From contig CALKXJ010000013.1 of assembly GCA_938003835.1 (NCBI GenBank), positions 124,001 to 188,000 on the forward strand: DNA of 64,000 bases, given 5' to 3'. Both the position numbers and the translations under genes were made by a program. The first letter of the stretch is position 1. Each line of letters opens with the position of its first letter. The notes beneath the pieces are model-generated. The model saw only the letters and a list, made by a program, of their open reading frames with translations, did no database searches and had not been told where the DNA came from. This document shows, in pieces, positions 1 to 8,186 of the stretch. This DNA comes from an uncultured Bryobacteraceae bacterium. Lineage in GTDB: Bacteria; Acidobacteriota; Terriglobia; Bryobacterales; Bryobacteraceae.

Positions 1-33
1 GAACATCCCGATCCCCGGGAGGAGCCGAAGTGA
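1..33 (+). CDS. 3' tail of an upstream gene (possibly purE)
   Basis: An open frame enters from the left edge and ends with TGA at 31-33. Its stop overlaps the GTG start of purK in a GTGA quartet. Only ten codons are visible (EHPDPREEPK), so no domain can be recognised. PurE is the usual upstream partner of PurK, so purE is the obvious candidate, but that is context only. Confidence 0.45.
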   Translation, partial: EHPDPREEPK

Positions 34-1181
34 AGGTGGGCATCCTCGGCGGCGGCCAGCTCGCCCGGATGCTTGCGTTGGCCGGCCATCCGCTCGGCCT
101 GAGGTTTGCGGTGATCGATCCGGCGCCCGACGGCTGCGCTTTTGCCGTTGCCGAGCCCCTCTGCGGAGCCTGGAATGACCGGGAGCTGCTCGACCGACTG
201 GCCCGTGGGGCCGATGTGGTTACCTGTGAGTTCGAGAACGTCCCCGTCGAGAGCCTGCGCTACCTTGCCGAGCGCGTTCCCACCTACCCCCCGCCGGAGG
301 CGCAGGCCGCCAAGCGAGACCGGTTGCGGGAAAAGCAGCTCTTCGACGAGCTCGGGATCCCCACAGCGGCCTACGCGGCGGTGAGTTCGCCCGAGGAATT
401 GCGCGAGGCGGTGGCGCGGCTCGGCCTTCCGCTGGTGCTCAAGACTCGCTCCCACGGCTATGACGGGAAAGGGCAACGGGTGCTGCGACGCCAGGAGGAG
501 GTCTCGTCCGCCGCCCGGGAGCTCGGCGCGCCGATGATCGCCGAGCAGTTCATTCCGTTCCTTCGGGAAGTCTCCATCGTCGCCGTGCGCGGCCGCAACG
601 GGCAGACGGCTTACTACCCGTTGGCCGAAAACGTCCACACGCACGGCATCCTGTTTACTTCACGCTGCCGGCCGGCGGATCCGCTCGAGGCGCCGGCCAG
701 GGACTATGCCCGGCGGCTGCTCGACCGGCTCGACTATGCGGGCGTGCTGGCGATCGAGTTCTTTGACGTGGGCGGCCGGCTCCTGGCCAACGAATTCGCT
801 CCGCGGGTTCACAACACCGGCCACTGGACGATCGAAGGGGCTGAGACCAGCCAGTTCGAGAACCACCTGCGGGCCATCCTCGGCTGGCCGCTCGGGGCGA
901 CGTGCCCGGTCGGACTGGCGGCCATGGTCAACTGCATCGGCGGCCTGCCGGAACGCGAGCCGCTGCTGGAGCTCAACGGCGCCCACCTTCACTTTTACGG
1001 GAAGCAGCCGAGGCCCGGACGCAAGGTCGGCCACGTGACCGTGCGCTCGAACTCTGAGCCGGAACTGGAGAGCGTCTTCGGGCGTGTCGTGGCGCTCGTC
1101 CGACGCCAGGCTCACGACGTCCGCCCGGCGGAACTGCAACGGCCGCCCGAGGCGGCGCCTCGCCAGGTGCAGCTTCGCTGA
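30..1181 (+). CDS. purK: N5-carboxyaminoimidazole ribonucleotide synthase
   Basis: ATP-grasp enzyme of de novo purine synthesis: it carboxylates AIR with bicarbonate and ATP to give N5-CAIR, the substrate of PurE. The 383-residue protein has the family's usual length. It opens with the nucleotide-fold motif GGGQLARM (residues 7-14), and the central ATP-grasp region carries KTRSHGYDGKGQ and later FEFAPRVHNTGHWT-like metal/substrate residues (seen as NEFAPRVHNTGHW). The GTG start is chosen because it is preceded by GGGAGGAG at 17-24 and overlaps the previous stop, implying translational coupling. It acts in the cytosol. The 240 bases that follow hold a separate promoter and attenuator, so purK and the DAHP synthase are probably not simply one operon. 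Confidence 0.96.
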   Translation: MKVGILGGGQLARMLALAGHPLGLRFAVIDPAPDGCAFAVAEPLCGAWNDRELLDRLARGADVVTCEFENVPVESLRYLAERVPTYPPPEAQAAKRDRLREKQLFDELGIPTAAYAAVSSPEELREAVARLGLPLVLKTRSHGYDGKGQRVLRRQEEVSSAARELGAPMIAEQFIPFLREVSIVAVRGRNGQTAYYPLAENVHTHGILFTSRCRPADPLEAPARDYARRLLDRLDYAGVLAIEFFDVGGRLLANEFAPRVHNTGHWTIEGAETSQFENHLRAILGWPLGATCPVGLAAMVNCIGGLPEREPLLELNGAHLHFYGKQPRPGRKVGHVTVRSNSEPELESVFGRVVALVRRQAHDVRPAELQRPPEAAPRQVQLR

Positions 1182-1220
1182 GAGCGACCGCCGCCGGCCG
1201 CGCTGGCCCCACCTTGGGTC

Positions 1221-1250
1221 TTGCATTTTCCTCCGGGCTTGGTCTATCAT
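1221..1250 (+). promoter_or_regulatory. putative promoter of the aromatic leader / DAHP synthase unit
   Basis: TTGCAT (1221-1226) and TATCAT (1245-1250) are separated by 18 bases and resemble sigma-70 -35/-10 boxes. The predicted transcription start, about 1257, lies just before the leader-peptide ATG at 1261. The leader would therefore be translated from a nearly leaderless RNA. An AGGG at 1251-1254 could act as a ribosome site only if transcription starts further upstream. Confidence 0.55.
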
Positions 1251-1260
1251 AGGGCTTCTG

Positions 1261-1314
1261 ATGTCGTATCGGTACGCCAACGCGTTCTGGTTTCGATTTA
1301 GCTGGCTCGGCTGA
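1261..1314 (+). CDS. aromatic leader peptide of the DAHP synthase attenuator
   Basis: A 17-codon frame, ATG to TGA, encodes [17 protein letters not shown]. Seven of the 17 residues are aromatic (2 Tyr, 3 Phe, 2 Trp), with Phe-Trp-Phe consecutive at codons 9-11. Such density is very unlikely by chance and matches the logic of trp/phe leader peptides, where ribosomes stall for lack of charged aromatic tRNA. Codons 5-8 (1273-1284) are complementary to a downstream segment that also forms the antiterminator, so ribosome position would decide the RNA fold. A longer in-frame extension reaches back into purK, but the promoter lies inside it, so ATG 1261 is preferred. It probably has no function beyond regulation. 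Confidence 0.85.
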   Translation: MSYRYANAFWFRFSWLG

Positions 1315-1389
1315 GCCGGTGCGAGTGGCGTTGGCGTAGCGATCGCAATCCAATTCGAGAACCAACCCACTCGCAAGAGTGGGTTTTTT
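1273..1389 (+). promoter_or_regulatory. transcription attenuator (protector, antiterminator, terminator)
   Basis: Three competing helices can be read directly. Protector: 1273-1283 pairs perfectly with 1328-1338 (11 bp). Antiterminator: 1320-1334 pairs with 1362-1375 (14 bp, single bulged C1329). Terminator: 1364-1372 pairs with 1377-1385 (9 bp, GCAA loop) before a T-run. Segment 1328-1334 is shared by the first two helices and 1364-1372 by the last two, so they are mutually exclusive as in the trp operon. Inferred mechanism: a ribosome stalled on codons 9-13 of the leader hides 1273-1283, the antiterminator forms and the DAHP synthase is transcribed. Without a stall the protector forms and transcription stops. 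Confidence 0.85.
1364..1389 (+). terminator. intrinsic terminator of the attenuator
   Basis: The stem AACCCACTC/GAGTGGGTT closes on a GCAA tetraloop (1373-1376) and runs into six T residues (1384-1389), followed by ATTT. It lies 33 bases before the DAHP synthase start codon and after the leader-peptide stop, so it ends transcripts before the structural gene. Confidence 0.9.
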
Positions 1390-1421
1390 ATTTGGGAGGT
1401 GCTTCCCGGAAGGGGGCCGAC

Positions 1422-2471
1422 ATGATCATTTCCATGAAACTGCACGCCACGAAAGAGGAGATCGAGGAGGTCTGTCAGCGGATTCGCGAGTTCGGCTATA
1501 AGATCCACACCATCGAGGGAGCCGAACGGGTGGTGATCGGCGCCATCGGTATCGGCGACGTCACCCCCTGCATCGAGGCCCTGGAGGCCATGCCGCAGGT
1601 GGACAAGGCGGTGCCGATCTCGGCGCCGTACAAGTTTGTCAGCCGGGAGTTCCGCCGCGAGCCGACCGTGGTGCGGGTGAACGGCATCGAGATCGGCGGC
1701 TCGGAGTTTGTGGTCATGGCGGGCCCGTGCTCGGTCGAATCCGAAGAGCAGATCATGGAGGCGGCCTACGCGGTGGCCGAGGCCGGCGCCAGGCTCCTGC
1801 GCGGCGGCGCGTTCAAGCCCCGCACCTCGCCCTATGAGTTCCAGGGGCTCGAGCTCGAGGGGCTGAAACTGCTGCGCAAGGCCAAGGAGGCCACCGGTCT
1901 CGCCATCGTCACCGAGGTGATGAGCGAGCACGACATTCCGCTGGTGGCCGAGTATGCCGACCTGCTGCAAATCGGCGCGCGCAACATGCAGAATTTCCCG
2001 CTGCTCAAGGCCCTCGGCCGTTGCGGGCGCCCGGTGCTGCTCAAGCGGGGCATGAGCTCCACCATCAAGGAGTTGCTGATGTCGGCCGAATACATCGTGG
2101 CGCACGGCAACCCCAACGTGGTGCTCTGCGAGCGGGGCATCCGGACCTTCGAGACCGCGACGCGCAACACCTGCGACATCGTGGCGGTGCCGGTCCTCAA
2201 GGAGCTGACCCACCTGCCCGTGGTCGTCGACCCGAGCCACGCCACCGGCAAGCGGAGTCTTGTGCCGCCGCTCTGCCGGGCCGCGGTCGCCATCGGCGCC
2301 GACGGCCTGCTCGTCGAGGTTCACCCGCACCCGGACAAGGCTCGAAGCGACGGCGCGCAGTCGCTCTACATTTCGCAGTTCCGCGCCGTGATGCAGGAGC
2401 TGCGGCCGTATGTCGAACTCTGGAAGGCGGCGCGGATGACAGAGGCCGCTCCGGCCGTATACGCTCATTGA
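1422..2471 (+). CDS. aroF: 3-deoxy-7-phosphoheptulonate (DAHP) synthase, type I-beta with N-terminal regulatory domain
   Basis: First enzyme of the shikimate pathway: it condenses phosphoenolpyruvate with erythrose 4-phosphate. The 349-residue protein has a ferredoxin-like N-terminal domain (about residues 1-70, [17 protein letters not shown]...) fused to the catalytic barrel. GPCSVES (101-107) and the later [11 protein letters not shown] are family signatures. In the Thermotoga-type enzymes this N-terminal domain binds Tyr/Phe for feedback inhibition, so here end products would act on both the enzyme and its transcription. ATG 1422 is chosen over an upstream TTG at 1392 because GGAAGGGGG (1408-1416) sits five bases before it, and the TTG lies in the terminator tail. 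The symbol is used loosely for DAHP synthase. Confidence 0.95.
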   Translation: MIISMKLHATKEEIEEVCQRIREFGYKIHTIEGAERVVIGAIGIGDVTPCIEALEAMPQVDKAVPISAPYKFVSREFRREPTVVRVNGIEIGGSEFVVMAGPCSVESEEQIMEAAYAVAEAGARLLRGGAFKPRTSPYEFQGLELEGLKLLRKAKEATGLAIVTEVMSEHDIPLVAEYADLLQIGARNMQNFPLLKALGRCGRPVLLKRGMSSTIKELLMSAEYIVAHGNPNVVLCERGIRTFETATRNTCDIVAVPVLKELTHLPVVVDPSHATGKRSLVPPLCRAAVAIGADGLLVEVHPHPDKARSDGAQSLYISQFRAVMQELRPYVELWKAARMTEAAPAVYAH

Positions 2472-2475
2472 GAAG

Positions 2476-3402
2476 GTGGCCTTGCGTTTCCGTCCGTGGC
2501 ATCTGGCGTGGCTGCTGATGCTGGTGGCGACCGGCGTGGTCGGTGGCGTGTACCTGTGGCGTGTCCGCTCTGCCTCGGAGGTGGCGCGGCTGGCGGCGCG
2601 CTTGCCTCGGGGTGAGTTCACGGTGGCCCACATCGACCTTCGGGCGCTCCGGGCCGCGGGCCTGCTCCGGGTGCTGGCGCGCCCCGACGGCGAGCAGGAG
2701 GCCGAGTATCTGGACTTTGTGCGGGAGACGGGCTTCGACTATGCCCGGGACCTGGACACGGTTGTGGCGGCATTCGGCGGCGAGGAGACCTTCGCGCTGC
2801 TGGTGGGCCGGTTCGACTGGAGGCGCCTGATCGCCTTCGTCAACGGGCGCGGCGGGGACTGCTACAACGGCTTCTGCCGGGTCCCGAGCGGCAAGCCGAA
2901 CCGGTGGTTCTCGTTCTTCGCCGTGACGCCGTCGATCATGGGGTTGGCCGTCAGCCGGGACTCCTGGGCCGCCAGCGCCCTGCTGGACGAGCAGGCGTCG
3001 GCCCCGCTCGGCCTGCCTCCGCCGCAACCGCTTTGGGTGACCTTCTCCGGCGCGACGCTCAGGCGGGCCTCCTGGCTTCCGGCGGGCACCCGGGCCTTTG
3101 TCACCCCGATCGCCGCCGCCGAGCGGGTCACCGTAGCGCTGGGCGCCTCCGGATCGGCCTATGAGGCGGTGCTCGAAGTCCAGTGCCGGACAGCGGAGGA
3201 GGCCTCCCGCATCGCCCGCCAGCTCACCGAAGTCACCGAGGCGCTGAACCGGATGATCCGGCTGGAGAACAAGGAGCCCAACCCGCGCGACCTGAGCGGC
3301 GTGCTGACGGCAGGCGTCTTCACGAGCCGGGAAACCCGCGTCGAGGGCCGCTGGCCGGTGCCGGCCGAGTTTCTTCAGGCCCTGGCCGAGGGTTCCGAGT
3401 GA
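2476..3402 (+). CDS. membrane-anchored protein of unknown function
   Basis: I do not recognise this family. The 308-residue product begins with a short basic stretch and one hydrophobic segment (about residues 9-29, WHLAWLLMLVATGVVGG). It is thus likely to be anchored in the inner membrane with the rest outside. The remainder is mixed alpha/beta without a motif I can name, and holds one CYNGFC pair of cysteines near residue 136 that could form a disulfide. It starts with GTG four bases after the DAHP synthase stop, with GAGAAGG overlapping that stop, so it is probably translated from the same attenuated transcript. Its last 28 bases overlap the convergent tctA. Confidence 0.75.
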   Translation: MALRFRPWHLAWLLMLVATGVVGGVYLWRVRSASEVARLAARLPRGEFTVAHIDLRALRAAGLLRVLARPDGEQEAEYLDFVRETGFDYARDLDTVVAAFGGEETFALLVGRFDWRRLIAFVNGRGGDCYNGFCRVPSGKPNRWFSFFAVTPSIMGLAVSRDSWAASALLDEQASAPLGLPPPQPLWVTFSGATLRRASWLPAGTRAFVTPIAAAERVTVALGASGSAYEAVLEVQCRTAEEASRIARQLTEVTEALNRMIRLENKEPNPRDLSGVLTAGVFTSRETRVEGRWPVPAEFLQALAEGSE

Positions 3403-4880
3403 GTCCGGGCACGCCAGGCCTTCCAGACGGGCCAGGCCAGGGAGGCGACCGCCGCCGCCAGTAACGCCACCACCAGGGGGCGCGCCAGCAGGGCGGACCA
3501 GTCGCCCCGGCTCAGGATCAAAGCACGGCGCAGGTTTGCCTCCATCATCGGGCCGAGGATCAGACCCAGCACCAGAGGCCCCACCGGCACGCGAGCCCGG
3601 CGGCAGACGAGGCCGAGAAGCCCGGCGCCGAACATCACCCAGACGTCCACCAGGCTGTTGTTCAGCGCATAGGAGCCCACCACGCCGAGTACGATCACCC
3701 CGGCCCACAGCCATGGTTCGGGGATGCGGAGGGCCCGAGCCAGGGGCCGCGCCCCGGCCAGCCCGAGGGCGAGGATCAGCAGAGCGGCCAGCAACATCGA
3801 GAAGATGATCGAGTAGACCAGCGCGCCGTGATCGCGGAACAGCAGCGGCCCGGGCTGCACCCCGTGAATGAGCAGCGCGCCGATGAGCACCGCCGAGGGC
3901 GCATCGCCCGGGATGCCTAGCGTCAGCATCGTCGTCATGGCGCCTCCGATGGCGGCATTGGCGGCGCTTGCCGAAGCCGCCAGGCCTTCGACGGAACCCT
4001 CGCCGAACTCCTCCGGCCGCCGGGAGACCCGCCGGGCTTGCTCCCAGGCGATCACCGAGGCGATGTCGCCGCCCGCCGCCGGAATGGCCCCTACCAGGGT
4101 GCCGGTGGCCGAGCCCAGCAGACCGGGCGCTGCCATGCGGCGTAGCTCGGACCAGCCCGGCCAGATGCGGCTCAGCGGCGGCGGCGCCAGGCCCGGGCCC
4201 GCCGTGCGCTCCATCATCCGGGCCAGCACCTCGCCGAGGCCGAACAGGCCGATCATGGCGGGCACAAAAGCCAGGCCGTCGAGCAGCTCGGCGCTGCCGA
4301 AGGTGAAGCGCGGATAAGCCGTCATCGGGTCCAGGCCCACGGTGGCCAGCGCCAGGCCGAGCATGCCAGCCAACAGCCCCGGAATGATCCGGCCGCCGGA
4401 GACGCCGGCCATGAGGCTGATGCCGAACACTGCCAGGGCGAAATATTCGGCCGGGCCGAAACGCAAGCCGAAGGAGGCGATCGGGAAGGCAGCCAGGGCC
4501 AGAAACAAGATGCTCGCGAACTGGCCCAGGAAAGCAAACAGGGAGTTGATGCCCAGAGCCAGTCCAGCCCGGCCGCGCCGCGCCAGCGCGTATCCGTCCC
4601 AGGTGGCGGCGATCGAGGCGGGTGTGCCGGGAATATTGATGAGCACGGCGGGAATGCCGCCGGCGGGAATGGCGCCGCAGTAGATGCCGATCAACATCGC
4701 CAGGCCCTGTTCGGTGGAGACCCAGAAGGTCAGCGGCGTCAGGATCGCGACCCCCATGGTGGCGGTCAGTCCGGGCAAGGCCCCGAAGACGGCGCCCAAT
4801 AATGTCCCGGCCAGCAGGAAGAGCAGGACGTCCCAAGCCAGCACCGCAGCCAGCCCGGCGGCAATTTCCGAACCGGTCAT
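3375..4880 (-). CDS. tctA: tripartite tricarboxylate transporter, large permease subunit TctA
   Basis: The large membrane subunit of a TTT-family secondary transporter importing a carboxylate delivered by the periplasmic TctC protein. The 501 residues match the family and form about a dozen hydrophobic segments. The signatures GALPGLTATMGVAIL, IYCGAIPAGGIPAVLINIPGTPAS and a second internal-repeat copy, LVGAIPAAGGDIASVIAW, are all visible. The ATG start overlaps the tctB stop by four bases (ATGA), so the three genes are translationally coupled. The last 28 bases overlap the convergent unknown gene. The substrate cannot be read from sequence. Confidence 0.94.
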   Translation of the reverse strand: MTGSEIAAGLAAVLAWDVLLFLLAGTLLGAVFGALPGLTATMGVAILTPLTFWVSTEQGLAMLIGIYCGAIPAGGIPAVLINIPGTPASIAATWDGYALARRGRAGLALGINSLFAFLGQFASILFLALAAFPIASFGLRFGPAEYFALAVFGISLMAGVSGGRIIPGLLAGMLGLALATVGLDPMTAYPRFTFGSAELLDGLAFVPAMIGLFGLGEVLARMMERTAGPGLAPPPLSRIWPGWSELRRMAAPGLLGSATGTLVGAIPAAGGDIASVIAWEQARRVSRRPEEFGEGSVEGLAASASAANAAIGGAMTTMLTLGIPGDAPSAVLIGALLIHGVQPGPLLFRDHGALVYSIIFSMLLAALLILALGLAGARPLARALRIPEPWLWAGVIVLGVVGSYALNNSLVDVWVMFGAGLLGLVCRRARVPVGPLVLGLILGPMMEANLRRALILSRGDWSALLARPLVVALLAAAVASLAWPVWKAWRARTHSEPSARA

Positions 4881-5296
4881 GGCAAGCCCACCCGCAGGCC
4901 GTATTGAAAGGCGGCCACGACGAAGAGGGTCAATCCCAGCGCCACCTGGACCGCTGCGCGCCAGCTCTGGCCCAGGCAGCGGAGATAGAGCGCGACAAAA
5001 AGAAGCGTCCGGGGGGCGAGTGGCACGCGCTCCCAGAGCGCGAGATAGCCGGCCAGCAGAAGCACGGTGAGGAGGACCGGTTTCAGTGGAGCCGCGCCAG
5101 GCGCCGGGCCGGGCCTCCGCCAGGCGAACGCAAGCAACAGGGCAGCGAGCGCCGCCATGACGGCTCCGATGACGCGGGGGAAGAAGCCGGGTCCGGGCAG
5201 CCCTCCCACACCCGGCGGAAACGTAGCGGCGGAGGTCAACAGGAGAAGCCCAACTACCAGGAAGGCGCTCGCGGCGGCGAAATCGCTGCGGTTCAC
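4877..5296 (-). CDS. tctB: tripartite tricarboxylate transporter, small permease subunit TctB
   Basis: Small membrane subunit of the TctABC transporter: 139 residues with four predicted membrane segments (FLVVGLLLLTSAATF, VIGAVMAALAALLLAFAW, VLLTVLLLAGYLALW, and a C-terminal AVQVALGLTLFVVAAF). The motif LPGPGFFPRVIGA is typical of TctB. GTG 5296 is preferred because it makes a GTGA overlap with the tctC stop and gives VNRSDFAAA just before the first membrane helix. A longer frame would add an arginine-rich stretch that is out of character. Confidence 0.88.
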   Translation of the reverse strand: MNRSDFAAASAFLVVGLLLLTSAATFPPGVGGLPGPGFFPRVIGAVMAALAALLLAFAWRRPGPAPGAAPLKPVLLTVLLLAGYLALWERVPLAPRTLLFVALYLRCLGQSWRAAVQVALGLTLFVVAAFQYGLRVGLP

Positions 5297-6261
5297 CGGG
5301 CGCCCCCTGCCAGCAGCTCCGGGATGGCTTTGCGGAAGAAGGCGGCCTGTGCCAGGGCGAACTCGCGGAACGGCTCGGGCTCGAGGAAGATTGCTTCCAT
5401 GCCCCGCTCCTGGCACAGCGCCTGAAATCGCGGGCTCGCGAAGGCGTTGCGGAAGGCGGCCACCAGTTTCGCCCTCGCCTCGGGCGCGAGACCCTTTGGC
5501 CCATAAAACCCGCCCCAGGCGCTGACGCCCAGCCGGTAGCCGGCCTCCGCGACGGCCGGTGTGTCGGGAAACAGGGGCGAGCGCGACTCGTCAAAGACCG
5601 CCAGCGCGCGCAGCGTACCCGCTTTGGCGTGGGGGCCCACCTCGCCCGTGCCCGCCACGGCGGCGTCGACATGGCCGCCGAGCAGCGCCGTCAGGGCCGC
5701 CGAAGAGCCTGAGAAAGGACAGTGAACCAGCCGGATGCCGGTCTCCCGTTCGAGCAACAACGCGTTGATGTGCCAGATCGAACCGGTCCCCGAGTTGGCC
5801 ACGATGTAGTAGCCCGGCCGGGCGCGAGCCGCCTGGAGAAAATCTTCCAGCCGGCGCCACGGTCCCGCCGCCCGCACGGCCAGGACGGGTTTGGTCTTCG
5901 TTACCAGGCACAACAGGTCCATGTCTTCCGGGCCGACGTTGGCGTAGCCCAAGGCCTTGACCATGGCGATCTCGACCGGTCCGTGACCGATCAGGTAGCC
6001 GGTGGGCGCCTGGCGGGTGACGTAGGAAAAGGCCAGGGCGCCGGCGGCGCCCGGACGGTTCTCGCAAACCACCGGAACGCCCAGCTCGGGCTCCATCAAG
6101 GCCGCCAACACGCGCGAGACCGTGTCGGAGAGCCCGCCGGGCGTCGACTGAATGACGAGCTTGATCTCCCGTGAGGGGTACGGCCCCGTGGGCCGGCCGC
6201 AGGCGGACGTGTGGGTGAGAGCCGCGGCCAAGGTCAACACGAGCGCCGCCGATCGCCGCAT
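5293..6261 (-). CDS. tctC: tripartite tricarboxylate transporter substrate-binding protein TctC
   Basis: Extracytoplasmic solute-binding subunit of 322 residues. It starts with a signal sequence (MRRSAALVLTLAAALTHTSAC) whose terminal TSAC is a marginal lipobox, so it may be a lipoprotein. The mature start has the TctC hallmark YPSREIKLVIQSTPGGLSD, then CENRPGAAG and NSGTGS substrate-contact motifs. It is the first gene of the operon, and TACAAT (6276-6281 complement) 14 bases before the ATG is a possible -10 box. Genes of this family are heavily amplified in some beta-proteobacteria. Here there is a single complete set, divergent from the GAF gene. Confidence 0.93.
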   Translation of the reverse strand: MRRSAALVLTLAAALTHTSACGRPTGPYPSREIKLVIQSTPGGLSDTVSRVLAALMEPELGVPVVCENRPGAAGALAFSYVTRQAPTGYLIGHGPVEIAMVKALGYANVGPEDMDLLCLVTKTKPVLAVRAAGPWRRLEDFLQAARARPGYYIVANSGTGSIWHINALLLERETGIRLVHCPFSGSSAALTALLGGHVDAAVAGTGEVGPHAKAGTLRALAVFDESRSPLFPDTPAVAEAGYRLGVSAWGGFYGPKGLAPEARAKLVAAFRNAFASPRFQALCQERGMEAIFLEPEPFREFALAQAAFFRKAIPELLAGGAR

Positions 6262-6331
6262 CGCAACCAGAGGCCATTGTAGGACGTCCGCGAGCTCTGG
6301 CTCTGCGGGCGGATTTGGGATAATAACGTCA

Positions 6332-6907
6332 GTGGCGCGAGTCAAGGAACTGGAGCAGCAGCTCCAGCGCACCGAGGAACAGCTCCGACTGTACCAGCAA
6401 GTGAGCCGGCTCATGGTGAAGGAGATGAGCCTCCAGGAGGTGCTCCAGAGCATCGTCTCCCTGGTGGTCGAGTTCATGCGGTGCGATTCCTGCCTGCTGT
6501 ATCTGGTGGACGGCGAGGAACTGGTATTGTGCGCTGCGCATCCGTCCACTCCGGCAGCCGGCAGCGTCCGGCTCAAGCTCGACGAGGGCTTGACGGGCTG
6601 GGTGGCTCGCGAACGCAGGCTCTTGGCCATCTCCCGCGAAAGCTATCTCGACCCCCGGTTCAAGTTTTTCCAGGGCTTGCCCGAAGACAGCTACGAAGCT
6701 TTCCTTTCGGCGCCGGTGATTGCACGCAATCGTGTTGTGGGCGTCATCAACGTGCAGCATCGGCAGCCGCACGCGCACACGGGCAGCGAGATGGAGATGT
6801 TGACGACGGTGGGCGAACAGGTAGGCTGTCTGCTGGCCCTGGCTCGCCTGGAGGGTGTGCCGGCCCAGGGCGCCCTGGCGCTTTCGCCGAGTTCCGTGGC
6901 GCCGTAG
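6332..6907 (+). CDS. GAF domain protein with N-terminal coiled coil
   Basis: A cytosolic sensor-type protein of 191 residues. Residues 1-30 (VARVKELEQQLQRTEEQLRLYQQ) form a heptad coiled coil, probably a dimerisation handle. Residues 35-175 are a GAF fold (LQEVLQSIVSLVVEFMRCDSCLLYLVD ... LTGWVARERRLLAISR ... SAPVIARNRVVGVINVQH). No output domain follows, so it may act on a partner; the ligand is unknown. GTG 6332 is preferred: GATAAT at 6319-6324 lies seven bases before it with no ribosome site, a leaderless arrangement seen at other genes here. A longer frame reaches back over tctC and looks like non-coding read-back. Confidence 0.85.
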   Translation: MARVKELEQQLQRTEEQLRLYQQVSRLMVKEMSLQEVLQSIVSLVVEFMRCDSCLLYLVDGEELVLCAAHPSTPAAGSVRLKLDEGLTGWVARERRLLAISRESYLDPRFKFFQGLPEDSYEAFLSAPVIARNRVVGVINVQHRQPHAHTGSEMEMLTTVGEQVGCLLALARLEGVPAQGALALSPSSVAP

Positions 6908-6919
6908 AGACGCGAGCTC

Positions 6920-8038
6920 ATGAGACTCTGGCCGGTGATCCTGGCCCTGCTGGCCGCCGGCGGAACGCCGTGTCGCGCCGGCGCGCGCTGGGCGCTCCAG
7001 TTCTTTCACGATGCTCTCGACTCGGAACTTGTCATCACCGACCTGGCCTTCCCCTCGCCGCGCACCGGCATCGCCGCGGGGTACCTCCTCGAGCGCGGCC
7101 GCGTGAAACCCCGCGTGCTTCTGACGCGCGACGGGGGGCAGAATTGGAGGTCGATCGAGACGCGCGAGTCCCCGCTGGCGCTCTACTTCCTCGAGGAAGA
7201 CCTCGGCTGGATGGTGACCGAACGCGGCCTGTGGGGCACCGCTGACGGCGGCGCCACCTGGACCAAGCTCAGCAACCTGAGAGGGCTGCTCCGGGTTCAT
7301 TTCCTGGACAGGCAGCGGGGCTTTGCCGTGGGACTGAAAAAGTCGGCATACGAGACCGCCGACGGAGGCCGGACCTGGAAGCGCCTGGCGGCGGCGGACC
7401 TGCCCGACTCGAACCCGGAGCGGACCGTGTACGGATGGATCGAGTTCGCCGGGCCGCACGTCGGTTCGATCGTGGGCTGGAGCTCACCGCGGCGGGAGCC
7501 GGAGGCGCAACTGCCGGATTGGCTGGATCCGGAGGCGGCCGAGAAGCGGCGCCAGTGGCCGACTTTCACGATCGTGCTCCAGACGAGCGACGGGGGCCGG
7601 AGCTGGCAGCACTCCACGACGTCGATGTTTGGAAGGATTACGCGGCTGCGCCGCACCCCGGACGGGCGTGGCCTGGCGCTGGTTGAGTTCCACGACGCTT
7701 TCGAGTGGCCGGCGGAGGTCTTTCGCATCGATCTCAGGGAGAACAGCACGGAACGCGCCTACCGGGAGAAGACCCGTGCGGTCACTGACGTGGTGCTGGC
7801 AGCAGAAACGGCCTATCTGGCGGCGATCGAGCCGCCGGGGAAGCTGCGCCAGACTCCGGTGCCGGGCCGGCTGGTAATGATCCGGAGTTCGAATCTGCGG
7901 GATTGGGAGGAGATGGAGGTGGATTACCGGGCATTCGGGCGGCGGGCGGTGCTGGCGGTGGGCGGCGACAGCGACGTTTGGGTGGCCACCGACACGGGGA
8001 TGATCCTGCGGCTGGAGGGGGAGGCGCCGCGCCGATAA
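6920..8038 (+). CDS. exported Ycf48-like / BNR-repeat beta-propeller protein
   Basis: The 372-residue product has a signal peptide (MRLWPVILALLAAGGTPCRAGA) and repeated blades containing Asp-box-like motifs: LTRDGGQNWRSI, TADGGATWTKL, TADGGRTWKRL, TSDGGRSWQHS. This pattern matches the photosystem II assembly factor Ycf48-like propellers that are common as secreted proteins of unknown role in Acidobacteria. No catalytic site is visible, so a binding or structural role is more likely than a hydrolase. It follows the GAF gene by 12 bases and is probably co-transcribed. A weak 7-bp inverted repeat (8035-8041/8058-8064) follows the stop. Confidence 0.82.
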   Translation: MRLWPVILALLAAGGTPCRAGARWALQFFHDALDSELVITDLAFPSPRTGIAAGYLLERGRVKPRVLLTRDGGQNWRSIETRESPLALYFLEEDLGWMVTERGLWGTADGGATWTKLSNLRGLLRVHFLDRQRGFAVGLKKSAYETADGGRTWKRLAAADLPDSNPERTVYGWIEFAGPHVGSIVGWSSPRREPEAQLPDWLDPEAAEKRRQWPTFTIVLQTSDGGRSWQHSTTSMFGRITRLRRTPDGRGLALVEFHDAFEWPAEVFRIDLRENSTERAYREKTRAVTDVVLAAETAYLAAIEPPGKLRQTPVPGRLVMIRSSNLRDWEEMEVDYRAFGRRAVLAVGGDSDVWVATDTGMILRLEGEAPRR

Positions 8039-8156
8039 AACAAAACTCCTCTCGTGCGTTTTATTCACACTTTCCCCTCCGCCCGGTTCCTGTAACAGAT
8101 TGATAAACAAGGAAAAATAAATTCTGGAAAAGCGGTGTTTTTCAATTCGATTTCAG

Positions 8157-8186
8157 TTGACTCCGCCGCCGTTTCGTTGCAAGATA
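8157..8186 (+). promoter_or_regulatory. putative promoter of the large structured RNA, with AT-rich upstream tract
   Basis: TTGACT (8157-8162) is a near-consensus -35. An AAGATA at 8181-8186, 18 bases on, is a weak -10. The preceding 120 bases (about 8040-8156) are strikingly A/T-rich for this genome, with AAGGAAAAATAAATT and GTTTTTCAATTCGATTT tracts that could serve as an UP element. The predicted start is close to the 5' strand of the closing helix of the RNA. Confidence 0.5.

Noticed and set aside
1392-1421. Upstream TTG start for the DAHP synthase
   Set aside because: The TTG sits in the tail of the attenuator terminator without a ribosome site; ATG 1422 has GGAAGGGGG at proper distance and matches family N-termini.
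660-2633. A 657-codon open frame on the minus strand
   Set aside because: It lies antisense to purK and the DAHP synthase, has arginine/histidine-rich noise composition and no motif; long shadow frames are expected at this GC content.
2197-4836. An 879-codon open frame on the minus strand
   Set aside because: It overlaps tctA in another frame and several plus-strand genes, and its composition is Arg/Gly/Ala noise with no domain.
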